Below, in pieces: positions 25,137 through 35,300 of a stretch of 64,000 nucleotides of DNA. This DNA comes from Parabacteroides johnsonii DSM 18315 (GTDB taxonomy: Bacteria; Bacteroidota; Bacteroidia; Bacteroidales; Tannerellaceae), in contig NZ_CP102285.1 of NCBI RefSeq assembly GCF_025151045.1, positions 1,984,001 to 2,048,000 on the forward strand, in the 5' to 3' direction. The notes under the pieces were generated by a model. The model was not told the DNA's origin. It was given only the letters and a program-made list of their open reading frames with translations, and made no database searches. The translations under genes were made by a program, and so were the position numbers. How positions within the stretch are numbered: the stretch's first letter is position 1; each line of letters begins with the position of its first letter.

Positions 25137-25898
25137 ATGGAAACGAACGAAACATTAGTGGTGATGGACACCACGCTCGGAAAGATAAAATTCAAATTAT
25201 ACAACGATACTCCGCAGCACCGCGACAATTTCATCAAGTTGGCGAAAGCCGGACAATACGACGGCCTGCTGTTCCATCGCGTCATCAAAGACTTTATGGT
25301 GCAAGGTGGCGACGTCACTTCTAAAGACGCCCCGATGAACAAGCAATTAGGAGCCGGAGACTTGGGTTATACCGTTCCGGCGGAATTCAACTACCCTAAA
25401 TATTTCCATAAAAAGGGAGCCTTGTGTGCTGCCCGTACCGGAGATGAAGTGAATCCGGAAAAAGCATCGTCAGCCTCGCAGTTCTATATTGTCACAGGCA
25501 AAAAATATTCGGAAGCCGAACTCGGCCAAATGGAAAAGCAACTGGAAGGACGGCTGAAACAAGCTATCTTCAACCGCCTCCAGACGGAAAACAAACCTAA
25601 AATCATGGAGCTCTACCGTAGTGGCAACAAAGAAGAACTCGCCGTGCTCCGCGACACCCTGATCGGAAAGACCGAACTGGAGGCCGAAAAACGGAAAGAC
25701 GAGACGAAGATGCCGGCTGAACTACGCGAGACCTACAAGACGATCGGCGGCGTGCCCTTCCTCGACAACCAATACACCGTATACGGCGAAGTGGTGGAAG
25801 GTCTGGACGTGGTAGATGCGATCCAGCAAGTAAAGACAAATAAACAAGACCGCCCGACGGAAAATGTAGTAATCAAGTCGGTAGAGGTTTTGGGATGA
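25137..25898 (+). CDS. Cytoplasmic peptidyl-prolyl isomerase (cyclophilin)
   Basis: A 253-residue cyclophilin without signal peptide. It shares the active-site segments with the previous gene (KIKFKLYNDTPQHRDNF, FHRVIKDFMVQGGD, SQFYIVTGKKY, YTVYGEVVEGLDVVDAI) but has a charged helical insertion of about 60 residues (EAELGQMEKQLEGRLKQAIF ... ELEAEKRKDET) between the two halves. The tandem arrangement suggests duplication and split into periplasmic and cytoplasmic forms. It overlaps the following MATE gene at ATGA. Confidence 0.9.
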   Translation: METNETLVVMDTTLGKIKFKLYNDTPQHRDNFIKLAKAGQYDGLLFHRVIKDFMVQGGDVTSKDAPMNKQLGAGDLGYTVPAEFNYPKYFHKKGALCAARTGDEVNPEKASSASQFYIVTGKKYSEAELGQMEKQLEGRLKQAIFNRLQTENKPKIMELYRSGNKEELAVLRDTLIGKTELEAEKRKDETKMPAELRETYKTIGGVPFLDNQYTVYGEVVEGLDVVDAIQQVKTNKQDRPTENVVIKSVEVLG

Positions 25899-27232
25899 TG
25901 CAACTTTCAGTTTACAAGGAACATTACAAAGAAACGATACGCCTGGGTGTCCCGATCATGTTGGGACAGCTGGGCATTATTGTTGTCGGCTTTGCCGATA
26001 ACATCATGGTCGGACACCACAGTACGGCCGAACTGGCTGCCGCGTCGTTTGTCAACAACTTCTTCAACCTTGTGTTCATTGCAGGGATGGGGTTCTCTTA
26101 CGGGCTTACCCCCATCATCGGAGGCTATTTCGCGCGGAAAGAGTATACCAAGGCGGGCGAGACACTGAAAAACAGCCTTTGCATCAACTTCGCCGTGGGA
26201 CTGCTGCTCAGCCTCTGCATGTTGGCACTACTTCTGAACATCCACATCCTGAAGCAACCAGAAGAGTTGATGCCCTATATCGTGCCTTACTACATATTGC
26301 AACTTTTCTCGGTCATCTTTGCCATGCTGTTCAATTCGTTCAAGCAGTTCAGCGACGGCACGACAGATACGCTCACCCCCATGTGCGTCATGTTAGGGGC
26401 CAACGTAATCAACATTATCGGGAACTACCTGCTGATATACGGTAACTTCGGATGTCCCGAACTGGGGCTTACCGGTGCCGGCATATCGACGCTTTTCAGC
26501 CGCATCCTGACATTCGGGATGTTCTGCTTCCTCTTTGCCAAGCACTCCCGTTACAAGCCCTACCTGGAAGGATTCAAGAAAGGGACCCTCAACAAGATCA
26601 GCCTGAGCAATTTAGTGCGTCTCGGCCTGCCGGTCGGTTTCCAGATGGGAGTCGAGACAGGCTCATTCAGCCTGAGCGTCATCATGATGGGCTGGCTGGG
26701 AAGCGTGGCACTCGCCGCCCACCAAGTATTAGGCGTGATCACCACGCTCGGTTTCATGGTCTATTACGGCATAGCAGCAGCCGTCGCCATACGCGTAAGT
26801 GCCTACAAGGGATGGAACGACTGGCCGGCCATACGCCATGCCTCTTTTGCAGGCCTTCACCTGATCATGGGAACCGCCATTATCGTCGTACTGCTTATCT
26901 TGGCGTTCCGCGACAATATGGGTTACATCATCACCCCGGAAAAAGAGGTGGTCGAGCTGGTTGCCCTGCTTGCCTGGTCAGTGATCCTTTACCAGTTCGG
27001 CGACGGGCTGCAAATCCTTTTCGCCAATGCCCTGCGTGGCATCTCGGATGTCAAGTACATGGCCTACATGGCTTTTTTCTGCCACTTCGGGCTGGCGCTT
27101 CCCATCGGTTACCTGTGCGGATTCACCTTCGGATGGGGGGCCATCGGCATCTGGTGCGGCTTCCCGATCAGCCTGACTACGCTCGGGGTGTTACTTTGGA
27201 AACGTTTCAATCGATTGACAATAAAAAAATAG
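25895..27232 (+). CDS. MATE family multidrug/metabolite exporter
   Basis: A 445-residue protein with about twelve membrane segments in two homologous halves. The first half starts YKETIRLGVPIMLGQLGIIVVGFADNIMVGH, the second LVRLGLPVGFQMGVETGSFS; this is the MATE arrangement. Family members expel cationic drugs or metabolites using a sodium or proton gradient. The start codon overlaps the cyclophilin stop (ATGA at 25895-25898), and fbp begins three bases after its stop, so translation of the three is coupled. Substrate unknown. Confidence 0.9.
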   Translation: MMQLSVYKEHYKETIRLGVPIMLGQLGIIVVGFADNIMVGHHSTAELAAASFVNNFFNLVFIAGMGFSYGLTPIIGGYFARKEYTKAGETLKNSLCINFAVGLLLSLCMLALLLNIHILKQPEELMPYIVPYYILQLFSVIFAMLFNSFKQFSDGTTDTLTPMCVMLGANVINIIGNYLLIYGNFGCPELGLTGAGISTLFSRILTFGMFCFLFAKHSRYKPYLEGFKKGTLNKISLSNLVRLGLPVGFQMGVETGSFSLSVIMMGWLGSVALAAHQVLGVITTLGFMVYYGIAAAVAIRVSAYKGWNDWPAIRHASFAGLHLIMGTAIIVVLLILAFRDNMGYIITPEKEVVELVALLAWSVILYQFGDGLQILFANALRGISDVKYMAYMAFFCHFGLALPIGYLCGFTFGWGAIGIWCGFPISLTTLGVLLWKRFNRLTIKK

Positions 27233-27235
27233 TGT

Positions 27236-29233
27236 ATGACTAAAGACATAACAGCAGAACACGTATTAAACGACCTGCGCTACCTGACGCTGTTGGCACG
27301 CAGCTTTCCGACGGTGGCAGACGCCAGTACGGAAATCATCAACCTGGAAGCCATCCTGAACCTGCCGAAAGGGACGGAACATTTCCTATCCGACATCCAC
27401 GGCGAGCACCAGGCTTTTAACCATGTGCTGAAGAACGCCTCCGGTGCGATCAAGCGCAAGGTAAACGAGATATTCAGCAACACATTGCGCGATTTAGAAA
27501 AAAAAGAACTCTGCACGCTGATCTACTATCCGGAACAAAAACTGGAACTGATCCGGCAACGCGAAAAGGACCTGGACGACTGGTACCTAATCACCCTAAA
27601 TCAGCTGGTACGCGTATGCCGAAACGTTTCTTCCAAATATACACGCTCAAAGGTTCGCAAGGCATTGCCAAAAGAATTTTCTTACATCATCCAGGAACTG
27701 CTCCACGAATCGAGCGACGAGCCGAACAAGTCCGCCTATGTGGACCAGATCATCAACACGATCATCTCGACAGGTCGCGCAAACGACTTCATCATCGCCA
27801 TGTGTAACCTGATCCAACGCCTCACAATCGATCTATTGCACATCATCGGCGACATCTACGATCGCGGGCCAGGCGCCCATATCATCATGGATACGCTTTG
27901 CAACTACCATAATTTCGATATCCAATGGGGTAATCACGACATTCTCTGGATGGGGGCCGCCGCAGGCAACGCAGGAAGCATCGCCAACGTGATCCGCATG
28001 TGCATGCGCTACGGCAACCTGGCAACCCTGGAAGACGGCTATGGCATCAACCTCCTGCCCTTAGCGACATTCGCGATGGAAGTCTATGGCGACGATCCCT
28101 GCGAACTGTTCATCCCGCGCACAAACGCGTCGGATACGACTTTCGATGAAAAGACTACTCAACTGATCGCCCGCATGCACAAGGCGATCACGGTCATACA
28201 GTTCAAGGTGGAAGGCGAAATCATCCGCCGTCGTCCGGAATTCCGGATGGACGACCGCCTGCTACTCCACCACATCGACCTCCGACGTGGAACAATCCGC
28301 ATCGAAGGAAAGGAATACGAGCTGAAAGACAAAAACTGGCCAACCCTCAACGCCAAAGATCCCTATGCTCTCTCCATCGAAGAAGAAGAACTGATGCGAC
28401 GCATCAAACACTCGTTCGAGTGCAGTGAAAAGCTGAAAAAGCACATGCGCTGCCTGTTCACGCACGGCAGTATGTACCAGGTCTGCAACTCCAACCTGCT
28501 CTTCCACGCCTCCGTCCCGATGAACCCGGACGGTACGCTCAAGTCAGTCCGGATCGAAGGTACGGAATATAAAGGAAAAGCCCTGTTAGACAAAGTAGAC
28601 CAGTTGGTACGCACCGCCTATTTCGACGCCGACGACAGTCCGGAGAAGGACTTTGCGATGGATTATATCTGGTACCTCTGGGAAGGCAAGGACTCTCCCC
28701 TCTTCGACAAAAGCCGGATGGCGACTTTCGAACGTTGCTTCATCGACGACAAATCGGTACAGAAGGAAGAAAAAGGTGCTTACTATTCCCTCCGGGAAGA
28801 AGAGCCGGTCTGCGACATGCTGTTGGACGAGTTCGGCGTTACCGGCCAACACCGCCACATCATCAACGGACATGTCCCCGTCCGCTCTATCAAAGGTGAG
28901 AACCCTATCAAGGCGAATGGCAAACTGCTTGTCATCGACGGCGGCTTCTCCAAAGCCTACCACCCAGAAACAGGTATAGCCGGTTATACCTTGGTCTACC
29001 ATTCGCGCGGCTTCCAGCTTGTGCAGCACGAGCCGTTCCTGTCGACCGACCAGGCCATCAAGGAGGGCAAGGACATCCGCTCGACCACCATCGTCGTCGA
29101 ACTGAACTCTCACCGCCAAATGGTCAAGGACACAGATAAGGGAGCGGACCTGCAGCAGCAGATCCACGATCTGGAAAAACTCCTTTATGCGTTCCGCAAT
29201 GGGTTTATCAAAGAAAAAGAGCGTTATAAATAA
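27236..29233 (+). CDS. fbp: Fructose-1,6-bisphosphatase class 3
   Basis: A 665-residue metallophosphatase that turns fructose-1,6-bisphosphate into fructose-6-phosphate in gluconeogenesis. It belongs to the large class 3 enzyme typical of Firmicutes and Bacteroidetes. Calcineurin-type metal ligands are visible: HFLSDIHGEHQAF near residue 50, HIIGDIYDRGPGAH near 205, WGNHDILWMGAA near 235, and INGHVPVRSIKGENP near 545. It begins three bases after the MATE stop and is followed after 11 bases by an EamA exporter, so it is embedded in a transporter operon. Confidence 0.95.
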   Translation: MTKDITAEHVLNDLRYLTLLARSFPTVADASTEIINLEAILNLPKGTEHFLSDIHGEHQAFNHVLKNASGAIKRKVNEIFSNTLRDLEKKELCTLIYYPEQKLELIRQREKDLDDWYLITLNQLVRVCRNVSSKYTRSKVRKALPKEFSYIIQELLHESSDEPNKSAYVDQIINTIISTGRANDFIIAMCNLIQRLTIDLLHIIGDIYDRGPGAHIIMDTLCNYHNFDIQWGNHDILWMGAAAGNAGSIANVIRMCMRYGNLATLEDGYGINLLPLATFAMEVYGDDPCELFIPRTNASDTTFDEKTTQLIARMHKAITVIQFKVEGEIIRRRPEFRMDDRLLLHHIDLRRGTIRIEGKEYELKDKNWPTLNAKDPYALSIEEEELMRRIKHSFECSEKLKKHMRCLFTHGSMYQVCNSNLLFHASVPMNPDGTLKSVRIEGTEYKGKALLDKVDQLVRTAYFDADDSPEKDFAMDYIWYLWEGKDSPLFDKSRMATFERCFIDDKSVQKEEKGAYYSLREEEPVCDMLLDEFGVTGQHRHIINGHVPVRSIKGENPIKANGKLLVIDGGFSKAYHPETGIAGYTLVYHSRGFQLVQHEPFLSTDQAIKEGKDIRSTTIVVELNSHRQMVKDTDKGADLQQQIHDLEKLLYAFRNGFIKEKERYK

Positions 29234-29244
29234 GAACACTTGTT

Positions 29245-30192
29245 ATGAACAGCGAGAAACTGAAAGGTCACATCCTGATATTGATAACCAATATCCTGTT
29301 TGCCGTCAACATGCCGATATCCAAATATCTGCTGCCGACGCACGTTCCCCCCGAAGGTCTTACGATCATGCGCATGGCTTTCGCCTGCGTGATGTTCTGG
29401 ATCGTGTCTCTTTTCACGGTAAAAGAGAAAGTGCCGTTGAAAGACTTAGGGATGCTTTTTGTCTGTGCTCTTTGCGGAGTAGGGATCAACCAAGGGTTAT
29501 TTATCGTCGGGCTAAACCGCTCTTCTCCTGTCGACGCCTCCATCATCGCCACCGCCGTACCGATCTTCGTCCTGCTGTTGGCCGCCGTCATCCTGAAGGA
29601 GCCGATCACCCGAAAGAAATCGTTCGGGGTCTTCATGGGAGTCAGTGGGGGTCTGTTGTTGGTCTTCAGTTCCACGCATACCGCCGACAGTATCAGTAGC
29701 CTCGACGGTGACGTGATGATGATTGTCAGCGGGTTAATGTACGCCATCTACCTGGTTCTGTCGAAGCCGCTCTCCTTGCGCTATTCATCAGTCACGATGA
29801 TGAAATGGATGTTTCTATTTACGACGCTGACGCTGGTTCCCTTCACCTTCCGGCATGTGCTCGACGCTCCTGCTTTCCACCGGGAAGTTTGGGATTTCAA
29901 GGAGCTGAGTGCGATCTTCTATGTCCTCTTCGGAGCGACGTTCCTCCCCTACCTGCTCATCCCGATGTCTTTGAAGCGAATCCGCCCGACAACGGTCAGC
30001 ATGTATAACTATGCGCAGCCGATCGTTGCCTCGTTCATCGCCGTCATGATCGGCCAAGACACCTTTTCCTGGCAGAAATTCCTGTCGGCAATCCTGGTCT
30101 TTATAGGTGTTTACCTCGTGACACAGAGCAAAAGCAGGGAAGACATAGAGAAAGAAAAACAGGTTATAAAAGCAGACAATAACCCTTATTAG
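29245..30192 (+). CDS. EamA/DMT family transporter
   Basis: A 315-residue inner-membrane protein with ten hydrophobic segments in two EamA repeats (LILITNILFAVNMPISKYLL ..., LDGDVMMIVSGLMYAIYLVLSK ...). The second repeat contains MYNYAQPIVASFIAVMIGQD, the usual P-containing helix near the end. The C-terminus is a charged tail. Last gene of the operon that starts at 24449. Substrate unknown; the family exports small metabolites. Confidence 0.88.
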   Translation: MNSEKLKGHILILITNILFAVNMPISKYLLPTHVPPEGLTIMRMAFACVMFWIVSLFTVKEKVPLKDLGMLFVCALCGVGINQGLFIVGLNRSSPVDASIIATAVPIFVLLLAAVILKEPITRKKSFGVFMGVSGGLLLVFSSTHTADSISSLDGDVMMIVSGLMYAIYLVLSKPLSLRYSSVTMMKWMFLFTTLTLVPFTFRHVLDAPAFHREVWDFKELSAIFYVLFGATFLPYLLIPMSLKRIRPTTVSMYNYAQPIVASFIAVMIGQDTFSWQKFLSAILVFIGVYLVTQSKSREDIEKEKQVIKADNNPY

Positions 30193-30419
30193 AACATTTT
30201 TCTATTTGGTATGAAATCTTGGATGATTCATATCTGACGTTTTCCTCTTTCAAATCAGGACTAATAAGCAGTTGATAAAACGAGACCGGCAGGAAATAGA
30301 AAAACGGAATTCCTTTGTTACTAAAAAATAGAAAATCCTGACATTGTGGAAAAGCAGAACTTCCGGAGAATCGTCTGTAGCAAACGAAAGTCGATATCGG
30401 CCTGAATATTCCAAAAGGA

Positions 30420-30547
30420 ATTTGCCCTTTTATCGGCATAACGATTGTCTTCATCACTGCAACGACGGCTTTCGTTGCCACGACAACCGTCTTCACGATG
30501 CACGCTTCCGACAACTCACGGCAATGACGACCGTTTTCGTGACGAAA
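30420..30547. repeat. Degenerate 21-bp tandem repeat, about six units
   Basis: Units start at 30441, 30462, 30483, then a 23-base unit at 30504 and another at 30527; a weaker unit at 30420 precedes them. A typical unit is ACAACCGTCTTCACGATGCA plus one base. The shared core is ACGACnGTnTTCnT. The GC-rich block stands out from its AT-rich surroundings. The same period, with different sequence, occurs inside the segment upstream of susC. Confidence 0.6.
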
Positions 30548-30724
30548 AACTGCGCACCTCATGATGGGAAATCCTTTTTTCTCTATAAAGAACCGGAATT
30601 TGCAACTATTCGCAAAGGAAGTATTTTATTGTTAACTAAACAGTATTATACAATAAGACGGTTTGGATATCTCAAAACATTGCCGCCGGATAGTCCCACT
30701 CTTTCTAATCTTTTTAACAGCAAT

Positions 30725-30763
30725 AGAGGTGATATTGCCATTTTGATTGACAATATCACCTCT
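30725..30763 (-). terminator. Hairpin after susD
   Basis: AGAGGTGATATTG (30725-30737) pairs perfectly with CAATATCACCTCT (30751-30763), 25 bases past the susD stop. No T-run follows, but its place suggests 3'-end formation of the susCD transcript. Confidence 0.6.
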
Positions 30764-30787
30764 CTCAACAGTCCATTTCTATCAATT

Positions 30788-32299
30788 TTACGGTTCATAA
30801 ACTCCATCAAACGGATTCTGGTCACCAGCAGGCCAGATTTCATCAACCAAAGATTTGTTGTTCTTCATTTCAGCTCCCGGCAACTGGAAAATAAATCGCC
30901 ATGAATTAGCTGGGAATGTAATCAAACCGCCCCAATCCAAATGATTACCGGTTCGTTCCAGCCCCTTCTGTGTTCGAAGCATATCAAACAAAGAAAAACC
31001 TTCTCCATAAAGTTCCTTTCTTCTTTCTTTCAAAATGGCTTCGATCAGTTCGCCACCACTCGCTTCCGTACGTTTAGCATTACGTAGATCCTGCAGTTCC
31101 CACAGTAGTGCTTTCGCTTCCGCATCTTTTCCCTGATGTGCACAAGCTTCCGCTGCATTCAGCAACATTTCGTCGGAACGCATGACAACCATCGATCCAC
31201 GACAATCCTCATTGTCTCGGAATTTATGGGAGATCCAAAATTCTTTTTTTGTTTCACCTGATCCTGCCGCCCAACGTTCGAACTGCTTGAAACGTATATC
31301 ACCTTCATCAAATAAATCAACAAACTGATCGGAAAGGATAAAACAAGCAAAAGTCCAGCACTTACGATCTCCGTTATACCACATGGCAAAAGGAGAATAG
31401 TCACCCATATTTTGTTCTTCCGTCTGCTTGATACCCCAAATCCAAGATTTAGTCAGATGATCGTTAAACCCGTTTGCATATTCTTCCGCTGTTGTCAAAG
31501 GATAAGCCGCCAACACTTTTTTAGCATATTCTTCCGATTTAGCCCAGTTATTCATTACTTGATAAACCTGAGACAAAACACCTTGTACAACCGTTTGATC
31601 AAATACGTTCGGATAACTGGAACTGCGCACAAAACCCTCCAACATCGGTTCGGCAGTCGTCAAATCGGATAAAATTTGCTGATAGGTTTCTTCTAAGGTT
31701 CCACGCGGTTTTCCTTGTGTGCCATCTATAGTCGGTTCCGTATAAATAGGTACTCCCGGCATATCTTTAGCGATAGCATAAGTCTGCTGATATAAACGGG
31801 CCAAATCAAAATAAGCCCATCCTCGCAAAGCTAAAGCCTGCCCCTTGATATATTGCTTATCAATGTCTTCACCTTCCGAATCGTCGACATAAGTGATTAC
31901 AGAGTTCAAATTATTAATCAACCGGTAATGGAAGGTCCACAACTGATCCGTACGGAAGATATTGGCCTGCGTTTCTCCCCAATAATTATAAACAAAGCTA
32001 TACCAACCTCCGCCATTGCTCATCACATCTTCACCACACATGTCCGAAATCATCTGGATAGAAGGTATACCATAGTCGTCACCTCGATTAGCTCCCCCGC
32101 TACCATACGCACGCATTTGATAATAACAACCATTCAAAGCGGACTGTGCTCCGGAAGTCGTTTGGAAGACATCCGTATCATCGACAGATGTCGATGGTTT
32201 CGTATCCAAAAAATCACTACAGGAAACCAAACTTCCTGCCATGAGACCTGTAGCCAAAACCGATAATATATAGTTCTTTGATTTCATATTCTTCATCAT
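30788..32299 (-). CDS. RagB/SusD family nutrient-uptake lipoprotein
   Basis: A 503-residue surface lipoprotein: signal peptide ending LVSC with lipobox, then SDFLDTKPSTSVDDTDVF, the classical SusD N-terminus. Tetratricopeptide-like helices follow (LNGCYYQMRAYG, KGQALALRGWAYFDLARLYQ), and the C-terminal SusD domain has MLLNAAEACAHQGKDAEA and ERRKELYGEGFSLFDMLRTQ. It caps the SusC barrel and binds the glycan or peptide ligand. It starts 16 bases after susC. No glycoside hydrolase or sensor gene accompanies the pair, so the ligand cannot be inferred. Confidence 0.92.
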   Translation of the reverse strand: MMKNMKSKNYILSVLATGLMAGSLVSCSDFLDTKPSTSVDDTDVFQTTSGAQSALNGCYYQMRAYGSGGANRGDDYGIPSIQMISDMCGEDVMSNGGGWYSFVYNYWGETQANIFRTDQLWTFHYRLINNLNSVITYVDDSEGEDIDKQYIKGQALALRGWAYFDLARLYQQTYAIAKDMPGVPIYTEPTIDGTQGKPRGTLEETYQQILSDLTTAEPMLEGFVRSSSYPNVFDQTVVQGVLSQVYQVMNNWAKSEEYAKKVLAAYPLTTAEEYANGFNDHLTKSWIWGIKQTEEQNMGDYSPFAMWYNGDRKCWTFACFILSDQFVDLFDEGDIRFKQFERWAAGSGETKKEFWISHKFRDNEDCRGSMVVMRSDEMLLNAAEACAHQGKDAEAKALLWELQDLRNAKRTEASGGELIEAILKERRKELYGEGFSLFDMLRTQKGLERTGNHLDWGGLITFPANSWRFIFQLPGAEMKNNKSLVDEIWPAGDQNPFDGVYEP

Positions 32300-32315
32300 T
32301 TATTAATTAGACTTC

Positions 32316-35300
32316 TTACAAATTAAGCTGCAAACCGAATGAAACGGACTTTGTTACCGGGAACCGATTGGCAGTCGTACCAGATATACTTTGTTCCGGG
32401 TCCGTACCACGACGGGCAGCACTACCAATCGTAACCAAGTTATCACCCTGCACGAACAGGCGTAATGAATTAACCTGGAACTTTTTCGTGAAGTTTTTAG
32501 GCAACGTATATCCCAACGTCACGTTTCTTAACCTCGCAAAAGAGTTATTGAAAATAAATTTGGAAGTATAGGAACTCATATAATTCGCATAATTATAATA
32601 ATTAGTTAAACGAGGGAACTCGGCATTCGGATTTTCCGGAGTCCAAGAATCCAACATATCCGGGTGCATGCTATAGCCTCTCCGGTAATACATGGATTGT
32701 GCGTAGTCACTATCATACAACTTGCCACCGATACTATAATAGATCATGAAAGAAAGATCGATACCTTTATATGAAAAATTATTGGTAAAGCCCCCGAACA
32801 ATTTTGGAATAGCATCACCCAAGTATTTCTGCTGGCTATCACTTGTCACCTCATTATAATTTTCAGTCTTTACCCGTTCCTTCACGACTTTTTCTCCTTT
32901 GTCGTTTGTTTCGTAAATCGTTTTCCAATACTGGTCGTTTCCGGTTTCGGGATTCACACCAGCATACTCGATTCCCCAGAAATTATAGCGGGATTCGCCT
33001 TCACGCCATTTGAAAACACCCGAGTTGATTTCGGCCTGTGGCAACTTAGTTATACGGTTCTTATAAGACGTTCCGTTCAAATCGATGGTCCATTTAAAAT
33101 TTTTATTGGATATGGCAGCATAATTCAAAGAGAATTCAACACCCTGATTCTTAACGTCACCAATATTACGGTCAATACCGCTCATACCGGTAGATGGAGC
33201 CATCGGTAATGTAAACAACAGATCTTTAGATTTACGGCTGAACCATTCGACACTACCGCTCAGCTTATTAAACACTGCAAAATCCAACCCGACATTGAAC
33301 TGCAAATTCGTCTCCCATTTCAACTCCTTGTTTGACAAACGGCTAACCATAACACCCGGGTCCCGATAGTTATTCATACCTGTCGCATACAAACCTTGAT
33401 AAGCATAATAAGTTCCCAAATTATCATTACCGACAGCACCATAACTGGCCTTCAGTTTCAAATTGTCCAACCAGGAACTATAAGGTTTCATAAATTCTTC
33501 ATTGGATATTCTCCATGAACCACCTAAAGACCAGAATTGCCCCCAACGATTATCGGGATGAAAACGGGAAGAACCGTCTGTACGAAAACTACCGGAAATG
33601 TAGTAACGATCTTTATAGTCATACTCGACACGACTCAACCAACTTAACAAACGATATTTGTCGGTATAAGAATTCATACTACTCATAACGGCAGCCGAAC
33701 CGATCTCCGTAACACCAGGAAAAGGGAATCCCTGCTTGGATGCAGACAACAGTTTATACTCCAAAGAATAAGCCTCCTGTCCCAACAACACGGACAAAGA
33801 ATGATCTCCTATAGATTTCTCGTAAGTCAACAGGTTATTGATCGTGTAAGACAAATTCCGGTCACTTTCCTTAGTAGCAGACCCTTTGTAACCGGCTGCG
33901 AAACCATACTCGCTGTTTACATAACCATCATAGTTATATTGATAAAAATCCACACTGAAATTGGTACGCCATTTCAAGCCCGGAATGAATGTTATTTCAA
34001 AATAGGTACGATTGGAAACATCATCATGTGTCCAAGGGGCCTTGTTATAGGTATCATCAGCCAGTGGGTTGGTTCCGCTCCAAGATGTACGATAGTTTCC
34101 ATAGTCAAAAATACGGTTGCCATTCTTATCCAATCTATAGGCATTTGTCGCTCCGTCCCATTCATAAATAGGATACAATGTCGGCATCGTACGCAAAAGC
34201 CATACAGTCTGATCACCAGCAGACCCTTCGCGCACACTATGAGACAAACTGATGTTGGTTCCTACCTTCAACCATTTATTTACACTATAGTTCAAGTTTG
34301 CACGTGTAGAATAGCGTTCGAAACGCTGGATAGAAAATACACCTTTATCATTCAAGTAACCAGCTGATATAAAGTAGTCGGCTTTTTTATTCTTACCGCT
34401 GAAGTCTATCGTATATTCCTGACGCAAACGGGATTTCAACAAAGCATTTCTCCAATCTCCCCAATAATTCAATTTGGCATTAGGATCCATCTTGCCATCT
34501 GTCCCGACCGGCATATCGATACTATAAGGATTATTACCGAATTCGCCCATCACATAATAAGACGCATAGGAACGGGAATCTTCATCTTGATAACCTGAAT
34601 CCAGATAACCATTATACAAAGCACGCCAAGTTAATTGTGATAGTTGGTCCGGTGAAAGTTGATCCGGCAATCCTACAGCCAAAGAAGAGAAGCCCCAAGT
34701 CGAACGGAAATTGATCTGCCCTTTCTCACTTGAACCCTTACGCGTTGTGATCATCACAACCCCATTAGCAGCACGAGAACCGTACAAAGCAGTAGCCGAA
34801 GCATCTTTCAGAATAGTCATGGACTCGATATCGTTCGGGTTGATAGCATTCAGGTAACCGTCATAGGCTGTTCCATCGACCACATAAAGCGGAGAACTGG
34901 ATGCGTTCATGGAACCGATACCACGGATCATGATCGTTGCATCTTCGCCCGGTTCACCAGAATTGTTCAACACCTGCACACCGCTACTCTGCCCCTGCAA
35001 AGCCTGGGTTACATTGGAGGCTTTGATTTTTTCCAGCGATTCTTTCTTGACTACACTGGCCGATCCTGTAAAGGTCGATTTCTTTCCTGTACCGTAGGCA
35101 ACCACCATCACCTCGTCGATCGCTACCATGTCCGGCTCCATTTCGATCTTCATGCTACGGCCGGTAATGGAAACTTCTTTCGTCTTATACCCCAAGTAAG
35201 AGAGATGCAGTGTTTTCGTACGGGGAGAAACGGTCATCGAAAATTCTCCTTTTTCGTTGGTGGTTACGCCATTCATCGTCTGCTTGTCTACGACAGCCAC

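Larger units (their letters stand above)
30193..30787. other. Intergenic region downstream of susD
   Basis: About 600 bases with no convincing gene. It contains a 21-bp-period degenerate tandem repeat (30420-30547) and a strong hairpin (30725-30763) just past the susD stop. Open frames on both strands cross the repeat, but their translations follow the repeat's seven-residue period and do not look like proteins. Confidence 0.6.

Noticed and set aside
28586-29239. Minus-strand frame of 217 codons inside fbp
   Set aside because: Shadow of fbp with no recognisable motif and no promoter.
30344-30904. Plus-strand frame of 186 codons downstream of susD
   Set aside because: It crosses the 21-bp repeat array, the hairpin and the end of susD; composition is His/Cys/Arg-rich and follows the repeat period.
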